64,000 nucleotides of DNA from positions 372,001 through 436,000 of the forward strand of contig JAIXMG010000025.1 of the NCBI GenBank assembly GCA_025201345.1, written 5' to 3'. This stretch comes from Thamnidium elegans. Taxonomy: Eukaryota; Mucoromycota; Mucoromycetes; Mucorales; Mucoraceae. Each line of letters begins with the position of its first letter. Position 1 is the stretch's first letter. Under the pieces are notes generated by a model. The model did no database searches, was not told the DNA's origin, and was given only the letters and a program-made list of their open reading frames with translations. The position numbers and the translations under genes are program-made. Below are positions 22,441 to 34,841 of this stretch, one piece after another.

Positions 22441-24168
22441 TTAAGAAATCAAAAATAAATTTTCATAAAATGTTAAACCACTTGGACCTTCATCTCTACA
22501 AATAAAACCCATACGTTCCGTCACAATTAATTGTTCAGAAGCAACTACCAATGCTAACTTTTCAATCTCGGCTAATTGTAGAGCAGACAATGAGCCTTGT
22601 TCTTTGACGTGACGTAAGATACGTGAGGCAGCTCGGTTATCGTTCATGTCCAGTGATTGAATAACTAATAACCCACTAGAAAATTTTCGTAATCGAAATG
22701 GAAGTTTTAATACTTCGAATTGTTGACTTGCTTTATATAAATCCTCTGGAGATATTAAAGCTGTTTATATATAAATTAGCATTTGTTTATGCAAAATGAT
22801 TAAGAGAAAAACAAACTTACCAACTCCTCTAGCACGATTGAAAAGACAATATACGTCAGTTAATGATTTCATATCATCTTCCTTTTGAAAGAATTTTGTC
22901 AAGAATTCAGCAAGTTCTCTCGAGAGTTCTTGATGGTATATAGAACCAGCGGATCCTCTGGTGACAGGTGAGGCAATACCAAGGTTTAATAGTTGTGTAC
23001 GTAGTGTCGATAATTCACTGTCGTCGTTTGAGGTTTCTTTACTTATTTTACTGGATATCGATTCTGCTAATTTTACCATCTCGGTTGCTTTAGCCATTAA
23101 ACGATCGAGGTCTTGGAAAGCGTCTGTCATGGTTTCGGTTACTTCCAAGGTAGATTTTTGAATGCGGTCTTCGATTGCGGCTATTTTTTATTTTTTTATT
23201 TTATGAGACAATTATTTATATAGTTAAATTGGTATGGCACTTACTGATACCAACTCCTCGTTTGGTCGGTGTAGTAGGCTCGGGAGCGGGTGCTTTCTAA
23301 TGTCACCAAACAAATAAAAAAAAGTTTACTAATACTTCTTTTTTTTTAAGAAAAAAAAAGAGTTATTACATACCTTCTCCCATTGTTTCTCTGCAACAGC
23401 AGCCTTTAGCTTTGTTAGAAAAGTAGGCTGTCCGCCTTTTCTAAAAGATAGACGGATCTGAGTATGATTGACATCTGAGTTGGATACGATGGAACTCGAA
23501 CTTGTGGTAGCGGTAGGTACAATTTCTCTTGGCAAATCGGCGCCACATATCTCACATTGAATCATACTGGGATGATTTACAAAAGTACAAACGGTACACG
23601 TACTACTATCAGTTACATTTTGTAAAGCAGGACTAGGTTCGGACGCTAAAGCGTTCTTGACACCACATAATTCACATAACTCTGAAGCTCCTTTATTTAA
23701 AAATGAACAAATGGAACATGCCCATACTGGACCTGAAATTTGGTCTTCTTCTTTGGGGACAATGGTTGGATCTATGTTGATAATGATTTTTGGTGATGAT
23801 CTTAAAAATCCACCCTATTATAAAAAAGGGCGTTAAATATATTATTTTTTGGTTTGTGTGTCTTTTTTACATAAGTCTCGATATCTTTTATAAATGCTAA
23901 ACTCATTTCTATTGAGTTTTCTAACGGGCTAGTACTATCGACATATATAAGTCGATGTGAAGTCAAGTAACATATACCATCTTGGTAATGATCTAGTTTA
24001 TTCTTTCTAACAAAAAAAAAAGGTTAGAAACAGTGTTGTTAAAAAAGGGGGTAGAGTTTTTTACCCTTCATATAGTCCTACGTGTCCTTGTTGCATTATT
24101 AAGGTTTCATTAGGTTGTGGTTCTGGTCTATGTGACGAAGAAAGTATAGTAGGTTGAAAATACTTCAT
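22441..24168 (-). CDS. Vps36, ESCRT-II subunit with GLUE domain and two NZF zinc fingers
   Basis: Minus-strand exons: 24168-24065, 24006-23871, 23814-23374, 23296-23245, 23180-22821 and 22760-22441, giving 470 residues. The N-terminal GLUE (split PH) domain reads GHVGLYEGKNKLDHYQDGICYLTSHRLIYV. Two Cys4 NZF fingers are inserted in it, as in S. cerevisiae: WACSICSFLNKGASELCELCG and CTVCTFVNHPSMIQCEICG. The C-terminal half carries the winged-helix core of EAP45 (LISPEDLYKASQQFEVLKLPFRLRKF). Vps36 binds ubiquitin and endosomal phosphoinositide and feeds cargo into multivesicular bodies with Vps22 and Vps25. It is tail-to-tail with the MAPKKK gene (155 bp between stops). Confidence 0.95.
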
Positions 24169-24257
24169 TTTTTGGTGTTTTTAAAAGAAAAAAGTAAAAA
24201 AAAAAAAAAAAAGAGAGAGGGATTCTAATTTTTTACATGAACAGAAGCAAGTGTAAA

Positions 24258-24268
24258 CCAATCACGTG
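24258..24268. promoter_or_regulatory. CCAATCACGTG composite site upstream of Vps36
   Basis: CCAAT box fused to an ATCACGTG E-box, 90 bp upstream of the Vps36 start codon and followed by AACTT. The same composite lies in the PHF5A/pelota promoter (1810-1820). CACGTG sites in fungi bind bHLH factors such as Cbf1; that assignment is inference. Confidence 0.45.
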
Positions 24269-25190
24269 AACTTGCTCAAGGCTCTGGTGGCAACAACAAT
24301 ATGTAAGCTCTGGCGAGTTTTAAAAAAAATAAACACATTAATAGTCGATTACGGCACTATGAATATCATTCACCACTAGTTATATACGCTATCTTGTACT
24401 TAATTATTTGAAAGAAATAACTCATGTGGTAACGATTAGGCCAATTAGCTAAAATCAATAAGGTTTTATGCGTAATGTAGCTTAAATCAATACTTCCCAA
24501 GAACACTCTCCAACAGCAATATAAATAAGTAAAAAAGATCTTGATTCGTGCAATGCCATTTATTATATTAGCACATGACCACACGTTTACTTTCAACAAG
24601 AAAAAGGAATGTGCAAGATGGATAACATTTGTCGATTAGATTGTCAAGTTGCAAATAAATGTATACTGTATATTAGCGAAAGGTCGCTGATGTGAGTGTC
24701 TTACATGTTTAAAAAATGGAATGGGGAGAGAAAAAGTGGTAAGCTGTGTTCGTGTTTAATAAAGAATACGTTTTTTCCAATAATAAACTCTGTTCTATTA
24801 CTCTATATGTTTCATTTAAAAACAAAATCTATTGCATTTTTTTTATATAAAAAAAACCCTATACATACAATATAATACCCTTTCCACAAGTAATGTGATT
24901 TACTAGCGAGTCTGTATTTTTTTTTCGTTCCTTGAAATGGCTTTTGTCTGTGTACAAAATACATGGTAACACTAGCATAATCAAAAGTTACACACTAAAT
25001 ATCATGTTACACGCATGGTTAGAATTCGACAAGATATAGAATATTTGTTTAAAACGCTTCTTAGTTATCAGTATCCTCCTTCACACCAGTTCAACCACTT
25101 CTTGTGAGGCCAAAAAGGGACGAACAAGTGACGTGATAGGGCACGTGACTCACCTTTTCGAGAAATTTTTTTTTTCTGTTGGTTGAAAAA
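24269..25190. other. gene-poor AT-rich stretch
   Basis: No gene recognised. CACGTG occurs again at about 25143, just upstream of the candidate RNA gene. Confidence 0.5.
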
Positions 25191-25221
25191 CTATAAAAAG
25201 GCACCTTTTTCTCGAAAATTT

Positions 25222-25526
25222 AATCTTTAAATTCTTACTCCTGTCTGCTACAACTTGTGGGCGTTGGGGCGGGGGCTCAGAGTACACGGGGCCCTTCAAT
25301 TGTGCTTGGCACGGAGGCGTGGGTTCCTTGACTCCATAGCTTTGAGGGGTATTGACAACCCACTTGTGGTGGCTTATCGGAGAAATGGGACCTTTATTCT
25401 CAAGTTTAGTAGGACTACACTTGGTACTCTGAGCAAGAGTGGACGGGATGATGGAATTTGAGGTATGTCAACCGACGGGATGCTTGGAAAAGGTGCACAT
25501 TTTCCAAGTTTCCCATATTTTTTTTT
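25222..25526 (+). ncRNA. candidate structured non-coding RNA, unidentified
   Basis: A GC-rich island of about 300 bp in AT-rich DNA. A TATA box (CTATAAAAAGG, 25191-25201) lies about 30 bp before it and a run of nine T (25518-25526) ends it, as for an RNA polymerase III gene. Inside, an 11-bp perfect helix can form between 25275-25285 (GCTCAGAGTAC) and 25424-25434. A 7-bp helix is nested within it (25319-25325 with 25357-25363), and a 9-bp terminal hairpin with an 8-nt loop (25483-25491 with 25500-25508) lies just before the T run. The open frame across it (68 codons) has no protein character. It did not match U1-U6, U3, SRP, RNase P/MRP or 5S RNA by eye. Strand is inferred from TATA and T run. 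Confidence 0.5.
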
Positions 25527-26265
25527 AAATTTTAGTTCACTTGTTGAACTTCTCTAATAAAATAAAAATGAAAAATTTAATAGCACGTATTTATTGGATC
25601 AGAAATACTCTGTATAATAAATAATGAAATAAATACATTGGACTAAAGTTTCTTTTCTCAGTCAAGCTTTGAATTATACGTAATGAAGAAGACTTGTTTA
25701 AAGTAATTAAAATCATTCATTTTATTCATCATATTATTACACCATAAAAATTAAAGTCATGCTGAATGTTATTGCATGGAATTGATACAACGGAATCGTA
25801 GATACTTCCTAGAGAGAGAAAAGCAACAACAAATAAAGAGTATTTTTTTTTCTTTTCTTTTTTAATCTCTCGTTTAATCAAAACTCAAGTGCCAAACCAA
25901 AAAGAATGAGCATGTAACCGAAAGCTGCCCTTAGGCAGTACTGTGTCTTTCAAACTATACTTTGTCAACATTTTTAAACAACAATAATTATTTTTGGGGA
26001 TTGAAATTCAATTGTTGTAAAGAAATATCCAGCTTGAGCTTAAAAAGGTAACTGCACTATTAACATACACTTTCTTGAACGAAAAGTAAGTTTAGGTATC
26101 GATTAATAAAGATGTTTGTTTTCATTTACGACTTTAAATCGAAAGAGAGAGAGCTGCTTCTAATAAATTCTGCCAATTGACGCCCATGTCTTTTTACGAC
26201 ATGGACCGTCTTTGAAGAACGTATCCATCTTTTCTGCCAAACTCCGGTGAGGAAGGTCGTTGTGG
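25527..26265. other. gene-poor stretch
   Basis: No gene seen. A short hairpin (CCATGTC paired with GACATGG, within 26179-26210) lies about 60 bp left of the mariner element. Confidence 0.5.
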
Positions 26266-26267
26266 TA

Positions 26268-27422
26268 CAGTCGCGTGTAATAAGTGTCCGAACGACTTCA
26301 TTTTTTTAAAAAAAAATAAAATACTTAACTTATCTTTCTTTCGATATATATCTACTTTTTAATAAATAACATAAAATGGCACTTTTAGATTTTACTAATA
26401 AAACTACTGAGAAGCGAAAGGAACTTTCAGATTTCGAAAAAGGCTAAATTATTGGCCTACATCAGCATACCGAATACTCATTGGGCAAAATCAGTACGCT
26501 TTTGGGTATCCCTAAGTCTACAGACGCTGGCATCGTAACCCGTTGGAAAAATGAAAGAATAGTTACAAACAAATCTCGACCTAGAAGACGCCTACACACA
26601 TGGAAAAAAGACTGGAATGGTGTAAGGACAAAATGGATTGGACCCAAGATCAATGGGAATCAGTGATCTGGTCCGACGAGTCGAAGTTTACAGTAGTAGG
26701 TAACGATCATGGCACTAGATGCATTCGTAAGAAGGGTGAAAGGTACGAACAGAGGTACATTGTACCTACGTACAAGTTTGGTAAAGGATCCGTTATGGTT
26801 TGGAGCTGTTTTTGGTCTGGGTTTAGGGCCATTAGTGGTAATTGATAGCAGTGTAGATCAGGATGCCTACATCAATACCCTTGCGAAGAACTTTCACCCT
26901 TGGTACCAAAATTTGTCAGAGGAAGAAAATAAGCAATTTATTTTCCAAGAGGATGGCGCTTCCTGTCATGCTAGCAAGTATGCGACCTGGTGGAAGGTAA
27001 CCCATCAAATTAAGAGCTTTGACTTTTGGCCTGCGCAAAGTTCGGATTTAAACCCTATTGAGCACCTTTGGACTGCTCTGGAAAAGCGTATTGATCATGT
27101 TAGACATCGTATATTTAATACTGAGCAGCTCAAGTTATGTCTTCAAAATGAGTGGCGAAACTTAGACAGCGACTTATTGTCGAATTTGGTGGTAAGTATG
27201 CCTAAAAGATGTCAGTCTGTAATAGACAATAATGGTGGCTGCTCTAAATACTAAAAAATAAAATAAAATTATTTTTTGTAAAAATAATACTCTTTTCTTT
27301 AAGAATTTAAAATTTGGTAGTGTTTGAAAGACTTTTTATTAACTAGCTTTACTGTTTGAATTCGGATGTATATAACACTTTACAAAAATTAAATTCGTTC
27401 GGACACTTATTACACGTGACTG
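26268..27422 (+). mobile_element. Tc1/mariner element, 1155 bp, inactive internal-deletion copy
   Basis: Terminal inverted repeats of about 30 bp lie at 26268-26297 and 27393-27422 (outermost bases CAGTC, then CGTGTAATAAGTGTCC). They differ at one of the first 28 positions and are flanked by the expected TA target duplication (26266-26267 and 27423-27424). The transposase starts at 26376 (MALLDFTNKTTEKRKELSDFEKG) and meets TAA. It continues as a helix-turn-helix (LGKISTLLGIPKSTDAGIVTRW), then jumps to RLEWCKDKMDWTQDQW, so a middle block usual in the family is missing. The catalytic part is WSDESKF, FQEDGASCH, DLNPIEHLW (Asp, Asp, Glu all present) with one more frameshift near 26810. It cannot make transposase. 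Confidence 0.93.
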
Positions 27423-27424
27423 TA

Positions 27425-29296
27425 TATCTAAGCTAAATGCTCAATAGTAAGTATATTTTGAATAAAGTGTAATGTTAACTATAGTGGCTAACATGTGTGG
27501 CTAAATTCGGTAGTACTTTTCCATTGGGATTCCAGGCATTTTATCAGAATTTCTTCAACGGAATTCTATACACAATGGTAAATATAAAAATGCATACATT
27601 TTAACAAGTACGTTAATTCATACCCTTTCTAAAATTTTATAGGGGTTTTTTTTTTTTTTTTTTTTTTTTTTTGAAAAAAGGCTGATTGTATTTTGTGTTT
27701 GAAAGCCTCCTATTTCGTGGATTGGCATTATTATTATTCGATGAACTCAAAATCGAGTTCTATCCATTACTATAAAAAATAAGTATACAGTTAAAAAAAG
27801 TTTGATAAAATAAAGGAAATGCATATACCTCACACTGTTCTTTTCTGTTGTATTTAAATTATTATATACACTGTGAGAGAATGGGTTGATATCTTTAGCT
27901 AGCTTATTTAGCATATCTGCGTAATGAAAGTTAATGTTTAGTTTGAGGTAAGAAAAAAAAAGAATAAATAGTTTGCCTTTTTTCTTTCAGTCTCTTGCTG
28001 GTACGTGAAACCTGATCTCCATATTCCCCTTTTGAGGGAATACTTTGCTCTAGGACTTGCTTTCTGTCGCAATAGTTTCTATCTGTACAATTGTTTAATA
28101 GCTACAATATCAGAGTTAACGACTTCAGTGCAAATATACGAAAATAAATTTTACTATAATATCTTCAGCTTGTAGGTGTGAATATAAGCGGTTTTACATG
28201 CTTCCGCTCAACCGTACCCGCGACCTTCGTCTTATCGCGATAGTCCAATCTTTAAAACAATTAATATATTTCCAGAATATATTTAAACTATAACTGCGTA
28301 CATAATTATTTACTATTGATACTAGTTAGAAAAAAGGAGTTTGTGTTTTGCAGTATTTTTTTTTTATTGAAGGGAGCGGTAAAAAATAAAAGAATCGCAA
28401 GTAGTTTATCTTTCTGATAGTAGCGTCGTCACAATGTGTATAATCCTGTAAATAACTGGTTATGGCAAGTCGGCAATTCAATGGCATTCGATAAACAAAA
28501 AAATATAAAATGACTACAGTACACGAATAAATATAACCAACTTTTTTTTCCTTATTTAAATTAAAGACTTGTATCACCAATAAAGTCCTTAATAGTAATA
28601 GTTAGTTGAGTAGTTAATACAAGTTTTTTGGGGGGTAGTAAGTTGGTTTATATAAATGAAACATATGGTTATCAGTTGTGAGAATATCAACAACAACAAA
28701 AAAAAGCTTTTTTTTGTTCTGTTTGTTTGTTATGTGTTAATAATCATAAATGATTCTCGCGTTTAAAGACAGCTCACATAACTTTTTTTTTTTTTTTTTT
28801 TTTGAAGCTGAATAGGTTTTATGTTTTAAAAAGGTTGTAATGACATATGATTGAACGCATTGTTGCAGTAAATTAAAACTGCCATAATGTAATAAAAAGG
28901 GGGGATACACAACAGGAAGGAAAAACGAGGACAATTGGGTGCAGATTCGGGGTTTATTGACACTTTGCTTTTATGGAAAACTTAATGAATTTAGTGTTAC
29001 ACTTATTTGATTATAATAAATGATTTGAATTGATTGAACGTGGCACCAAGAGTGAATGAAATAGCTTTGTCTCCGCCAAAATATATATTTTTGTTTATTA
29101 TTATTTTTTTTTATCTTTCTCTTCATCTATATTATCCCTTTCTCTCTCTTTTTTTTTTTTTTTTTTTTTCCCCTTGCCAGCTCTTTTTTTTTTTTTTTTA
29201 CTCTCCTTTTTAAAAAAAAAAATCAATTAGAAGAAGAAAAAAAAACACGCTTGACATAGTATATACAAAAGAAGAAAAAAGTTTTTTTTTTGTATA
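27425..29296. other. gene-poor stretch and CT-rich promoter
   Basis: AT-rich spacer with poly-T runs near 27645-27672 and 28784-28803. The part from 29100 to 29290 is CT-rich with T tracts, as in promoters of fungal genes. No gene seen. Confidence 0.5.
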
Positions 29297-31979
29297 ATGA
29301 GTAATCAAGCAATTGTATATGCTGTTCATAATTTTGAAGCAGAGAATGAGGATGAGATTAACTTTTCTATTGGAGAAGCTATTACAGTATTAGAAAAAGA
29401 TGAAAAATATCTTGACGGTTGGTGGCAGGTAAAAAAAAAAATACAAGTTTTTTTTTTTATTATTTAGGAGAAAGGTATATAAATTATAATTATTTTTTTA
29501 GGGAAGAAACTTGAGAGGCGAAACAGGTCTTTTTCCAATGAATTATACCTCACCAGAAAAACCGGGATTATTACAACAAGAAGAACATACATTTATGCCT
29601 AGTCCTCATTTATCTTCTCGTTCATCTGGATCAACTATTGAAGAAGAAATTGATCATGCCTTATCTCAGTTACAAGTAACAAATAAAACAGAGAATTGGG
29701 ATGTTCAACAAGTATCAGATTGGTTAAAATCTGTTGGATTGGATTCAGTGTCAGCAAACTTTATTGGTAAGTATTTCTTTTTTTTATCTATACAATTTTT
29801 AAACTAATAAAACAAGTAAAAAGATCAAGAGATCACTGGTGATATCTTGCTGGATCTCAATATTGAAGCACTAAAAGAATTAGGTATAAACACATTTGGT
29901 AAACGATACAAGGTTATGCAGGCCATTACTTTATTAAAACAAGAAGAAATTAAACAACCTATGCCAAATACATCTGTCTCTACCAGTGCCATATCACGTC
30001 CAGTCAGTAGAAGATCCATCCCAACAAGTTTACGCAGATCAAATTCACAAACAAATACTAAAACAACAAGTATCACAAGTTCAGAAGATTCTGCACTTTA
30101 TCAGTTTCCTAGAAAAGCACCTTTACCACCTAACGATCATTTATCTCCACCCAGTAGACCCATATCACCTCAAAGTTTAAATTCATCTAATGTTAGTCGA
30201 TCCAATACATTTAATACAGTTTCTTCTGGTGCTAGTACATTTAAAAGCAGAGAATTGAGTCCAGATCCTCATGTTAATAATAATAAGCAAGGCTTTCAAA
30301 GTCCTCGTAGAGTCTTGTCTCAAAAGAGTCAACGTACATTTGAAAGTGATCAATCTACAATCAGTTCTAATAATAAACCAGAGTGGATGATGATGGCTGA
30401 AGCTAATACTGTACATCCTTTAAATACACCTACTACTTCTACTTCTACACCAAAGCAACCAATGTAAGGAGAGGCTTAACAGCTTTTTTTTTTTTTTTTT
30501 TTCAGTGATACTAATAACCTTTTTTTTTTTTTTAATAGGCAAATATCAAATGCACATAAATTATCCGTTTCTTCCTTTGACGAACAATCAAATCGTGCTT
30601 CTACAACAGAAGCATTTCAAGCACCTGAACATGAAGGATGGTTACATAAACAAAGTGATAAATACAAAACTTGGAATAAACGATGGTTTGTACTAAAAGG
30701 ATCTAACTTGTTTTATTTCAAGAGTCCCAAGGTATATTATATATAATTGGATTATCTAAAAAAAAATACACAAGCTAAAAAATTACATGTGTTTATTGTA
30801 CTAATATAGGATGTACGAATGAAGGGAATTATAAATTTACGTGGCTATAAAATTATCGTGGATGAAGCTATTCATGCTGGAAAGTACTGCTTTAAAGCTC
30901 AACATGATCGAGAAAGAACCTTCTTTTTTTATACTGATACGGAAGATTCTATGCGTGTTTGGTTGAAAATGTTGATGAAGACTACAATTGCTAGAGATTT
31001 CAGAGGTAAAAAAAAAATTATAATATGTATTCACCGCAAGTATTCATTTTTTTTTCTTGTGTAGCACCTGTAATGTCATCCAATCATATCGCGACAGTTT
31101 CTTTAGATGTAGCTCGTCGTATGCGTCCTAGACCTCCTTCAGTAATCATGTACAAAAACCAAAAGCAGTTAAAAATGATGAATAATAATGACACAAAGAT
31201 GTCCATGCTGGAAGAAGAAGAAGAAAATACTTTTATTCCTATTGATGAACACCATATGCATACCACCACGCCTATTCCACAATACAGACAAACACGTGAA
31301 TCAGGTATTACTGTACACCCAAGTGAAGACAATGAGATTCCCCAAGTACCTAGTCGATACCCTGTTTTAAACGATGAAGAAGAAGATTTAATTGATCCTC
31401 AACATCGTAGTTTACCTCTTAGTAGCTCTCACAGTATCACCTCGAGTTTATCAAATCATTCCGGTGATGATGAATGGTCCATTATACATTATATCAATTG
31501 GATCAATTCTTATTTACCTGCTGGTAAACAGGTTATTGATTTAACTAGTGCCTTTAGAAACGGTGATACTTTAATTCAGTTATTGGAAGCTATTAGTGGA
31601 AAGGAAGTACGTAGACCTCCTACACAAAAGGGTGGATCCATGAGCGTTATGATGCTCGATAATATTGTTTCTGCTTTTAAGTTTATGGGCCGTGAAGGTG
31701 TTGAAGTAGACGGACGATACACCATTAAAGGTATGTTTTACTTTATTGTATTAGATGTATATATACTTATTTAAAAAAATAGATGTGTTTGGTGGTAACG
31801 AAATTAAAATTATGACCATGTTGGATGCTATTAAGACTTGGGCTGATAATAATTACCCTGAAACCAATCACCAACATGCCCAGTCTAAGCAATCAGATAC
31901 TTCTGTATTAATTGAAAAAAACAGTGGCTGGAGAGGGTCTGCCATGATGGATCATCGTGCTCACAATGAAAGCTACTAA
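29297..31979 (+). CDS. Boi/Pob1-like scaffold: SH3 - SAM - PH with a C-terminal CH-like domain
   Basis: Seven exons: 29297-29428, 29502-29766, 29824-30463, 30539-30731, 30810-31005, 31065-31730 and 31783-31979, giving 762 residues. SH3 is at residues ~3-60 (AIVYAVHNFEAENEDEINF, GWWQGRNLRGETGLFPMNYT). SAM is at ~108-170 (WDVQQVSDWLKSVGLDSVSANFI). A long Ser/Pro-rich linker follows. PH is at ~370-470 (HEGWLHKQSDKYKTWNKRWFVLKGSNLFYFKS). The end has a calponin-homology-like domain: VIDLTSAFRNGDTLIQLLEAISG. In yeasts Boi1/2 and Pob1 act at polarised growth sites with Cdc42 and exocyst. Known yeast members stop after the PH domain, so the CH-like extension is unusual; it could tie membrane to actin. 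The third intron contains two long T runs. Confidence 0.9.
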
Positions 31980-32971
31980 AAAAACATTTTTCTCTTATAT
32001 ACATAGTTTCTTTAACATACACACACACACACACACACACACACCAAAACACCACGTTCATTTTCTCTTACAATTATATAATTATTATTATCTTACCATA
32101 TTACTATACAAAAAAACATATATTCAATTCTTTCCCTCTCCCCCACCCTCTCCTTATAGACGTATTTCTTTCTCTCTTTATATATATATCTACACTTTTT
32201 AAAACATTCCTTTTTTTATTATTATTAATATAAATTTCATTACAATCCTTTTTTTTTTTTTTTTGCAGATCAGCTAAAACTAATAAACAGAAAATTAAAA
32301 TACATGTGCGACCAAAAAAAAAAGATATATATTATATTGTGTAGCTAAGTAACAAATGACAGTTATTTTCCGTGGATACGGGTTCCGTGGCAACGTCAAG
32401 TTAATGTGATCGAGATTTGGTTCTGTCAATTGATTGTTTTTCCCTCGTGCAAAAGTACTGTTTGGTCAGCTCCTGGCAATTAGGACATAAATTGAAACTT
32501 GAATTAAAAAAAGATAAAGTAAAATAGGAGAGAGATGTTTTTAGAATCCCTTTTTCTTTTTTTTTTTGTAGTGATTAAAATGTAAGCTTATCTTTTTCTC
32601 GCATTGTACTTTTTTTCTTTTTTTTTTTTTTTTTTTTTGTATGATCCCTTTTCTTTTAATTTATAAGGTACCTGTCAGGCATTGAACCCTTCACCACTAC
32701 ACATCAATTAGACTTATCGCTTACATTTCTGGCACACCCTACTTTTTTTTTTATGTAGGCACCAGATGTTGTACTACAGTTAACATGCATATCGTATTAA
32801 AACTAGGCGAGAAAAAAATCCTCAAGTACTGGGGGAAACCGCTTCCCAGCTTACGGAGTAAAAATGCAAGTCAACATCTGAACTTGAATAATTTTTTATG
32901 TGTCCTTTTTTTTTTTTTTTTGTTCCTTAGTTCATCTCTTTCATAAACGGAGAGTTTTTTTTTTTGTAGAA
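31980..32971. other. intergenic, microsatellite and T-rich leader
   Basis: A (CA)n tract of about 12 units lies at about 32019-32043. Several T runs (near 32249, 32616, 32911) occupy the promoter of the epsin gene. No gene seen. Confidence 0.5.
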
Positions 32972-34841
32972 ATGAATTCGTTTTCTAATTTAAACTTGGC
33001 TATTCCTGACTTGTGGGAAGTGAGAGTATGTTTTTATATATAAAAGAGAGAAAAGGGGAGAAATAGTCAAGCTCATCTGTTTGCTTTTTTAATAGGATGT
33101 CATCAACAAGGTGTAAGTGAATATATATATACTGCTTTTAAAAAAAAAAAACGGAATTAAAAAAATGGTGATATAGTAAAAACGTAGTACTCAATTATAC
33201 CGAGATGGAAGCTAAAGTACATGATGCTACAAACAATGAGGCTTGGGGAGCCTCCAGTACTGTCATGCAAGAGATTGCTCAAGCTACTTTCAACTAGTAA
33301 GTACGTTTACGGAAGAAGAAGTTGTGGCACAAAGAAATTCTAATACTTTCTTTTTCTGTAGTCAGTATTTTAATGAGATTATGCCAACAATTTATAAGCG
33401 TTTCACGGAGAAGGAAGCTAAATATTGGAGACAAATTTACAAGGTACAATTTTTATTATCATTTACATGTACGCGTTATTAAACCTTATATTAGTCCCTT
33501 GTACTTTTAGAGTATCTTGTAAAGAACGGGTCAGAGAGAGTTGTGGATGATGCTAGATCTCACGTATCCATGATTAAAATGATGAAGAATTTTCATTATG
33601 TTGACGAAAAGGGCAAAGATCAAGGCATTAACGGTAAAAAGCAATTCTATACCTATTTTTTTATTTTATTTGTTTGTTATTTACATATATTTCTTTTAGT
33701 TCGTAGCCGTGCTAAAGAATTAGCTGAGTTGTTGGGAGATGTAGATACAATCAAAGCGGAGCGCAAAAAGGCCAAGAAGAACCGTAACAAGTATACAGGT
33801 GTTGGGTCCGAAGGAGGTATGAGTTTCTCTGGTGGTGGCGGTGGTGGTATGGGTGGCGGTGGTGGCCGATATGAAGGGTTTGGAAGTGAGTCCAATTATT
33901 CTTCTGGCGGTGGTAGTAGTAGTATGAACCAATCTAGTTTTGGAAATAGCGGCAATGATTTCTTTGATGATGAAAGACCAGGTCGTTATGATGATTTTGA
34001 TTCCCCTTCTAATCAAAGACGTGGTAGCAGCAAGTCTTCAAGAACTATTTCACCTCCTGCTGCACGTAAAGTATCAGATGCTAAGCCCAAGCAAAAGACG
34101 GCTAAAGAATTGAATCTGTTTGATTTTGATGAGCCTGTTGCTTCCACCAGTAAGGGAAAGTCGAATGATGATGATTGGGGAGATTTTGCTGGTGGTGATG
34201 CTAACGGTAAAATTTGAAAAAAGAAAATGGAGTCTATAAAGACTCGTTACTTATTTTATTTTATTTTTTGTTGTACAATAGACGATTTTGATGATTTCCA
34301 AAGTGCACCTATTACTACTACAAAAGCAGCTGCTGTAAAGACAACTACGACTAGCGCAAAGAAATCTAACGATATATTCGATCTTCTTGGTGATGATAGT
34401 ACTTTTAGTTCCCCTGCTCCGACCAAGCAACCTAATAATCTCATGTTATCACAAGGCATGAATTTTGATACACTTACAACAGGTACTGTTAGCCAGCCTG
34501 TTATTCAACCTTCTTCTTCTGGACTGAATACACCTTCTGGGTTAAATACATCCTCTGGAAGAAGTACACCTTCCGTAACCAATATACCTACAACAAATGA
34601 TACACCTATTGGAGGTATGTGGTCGCAAGCCTCAAATTTTGTCATGTTGGATTCTTTAGGAAAAACGAGCGCTCCTATTAAACCTACTCAAGGCCCATCT
34701 ATGAACTCTTTAAAGAACAATAGCGTTAATGCAGGTTGGAATAATTGGGCTTCAGCTAATACTTCTACCCAACAACAACAACAACAACAACAACAAGAAA
34801 AGCCTAAACAATCCTCTGCATTTGATGATTTATTGTTTTAA
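32972..34841 (+). CDS. epsin-like adaptor, Ent3 / epsin-R (CLINT1) type
   Basis: Seven exons: 32972-33025, 33096-33112 (17 bp), 33177-33296, 33362-33443, 33495-33633, 33700-34206 and 34282-34841, giving 492 residues. The ENTH domain covers residues ~15-150: [83 protein letters not shown]. This wording is closer to Ent3/epsin-R than to endocytic Ent1/2. A Gly-rich stretch and acidic DDFDDFQ/DDDWGDF motifs follow, then a Ser/Thr/Gln tail with a poly-Gln run, ending in DDLLF, which is like clathrin or adaptor-binding peptides. Ent3-type proteins sort cargo at the trans-Golgi and endosomes with AP-1 and GGA. No ubiquitin-interacting motif is seen. Confidence 0.93.

Noticed and set aside
25255..25461. 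68-codon open frame MWALGRGLRVHGALQL
   Set aside because: It lies on the candidate structured RNA; no family resemblance and the helices explain the sequence better.
10525..32700. Possible tRNA signatures (GTTCGAAC at 10526, GAACCCTTCACC near 32685)
   Set aside because: No cloverleaf, A box or acceptor stem could be built around them.
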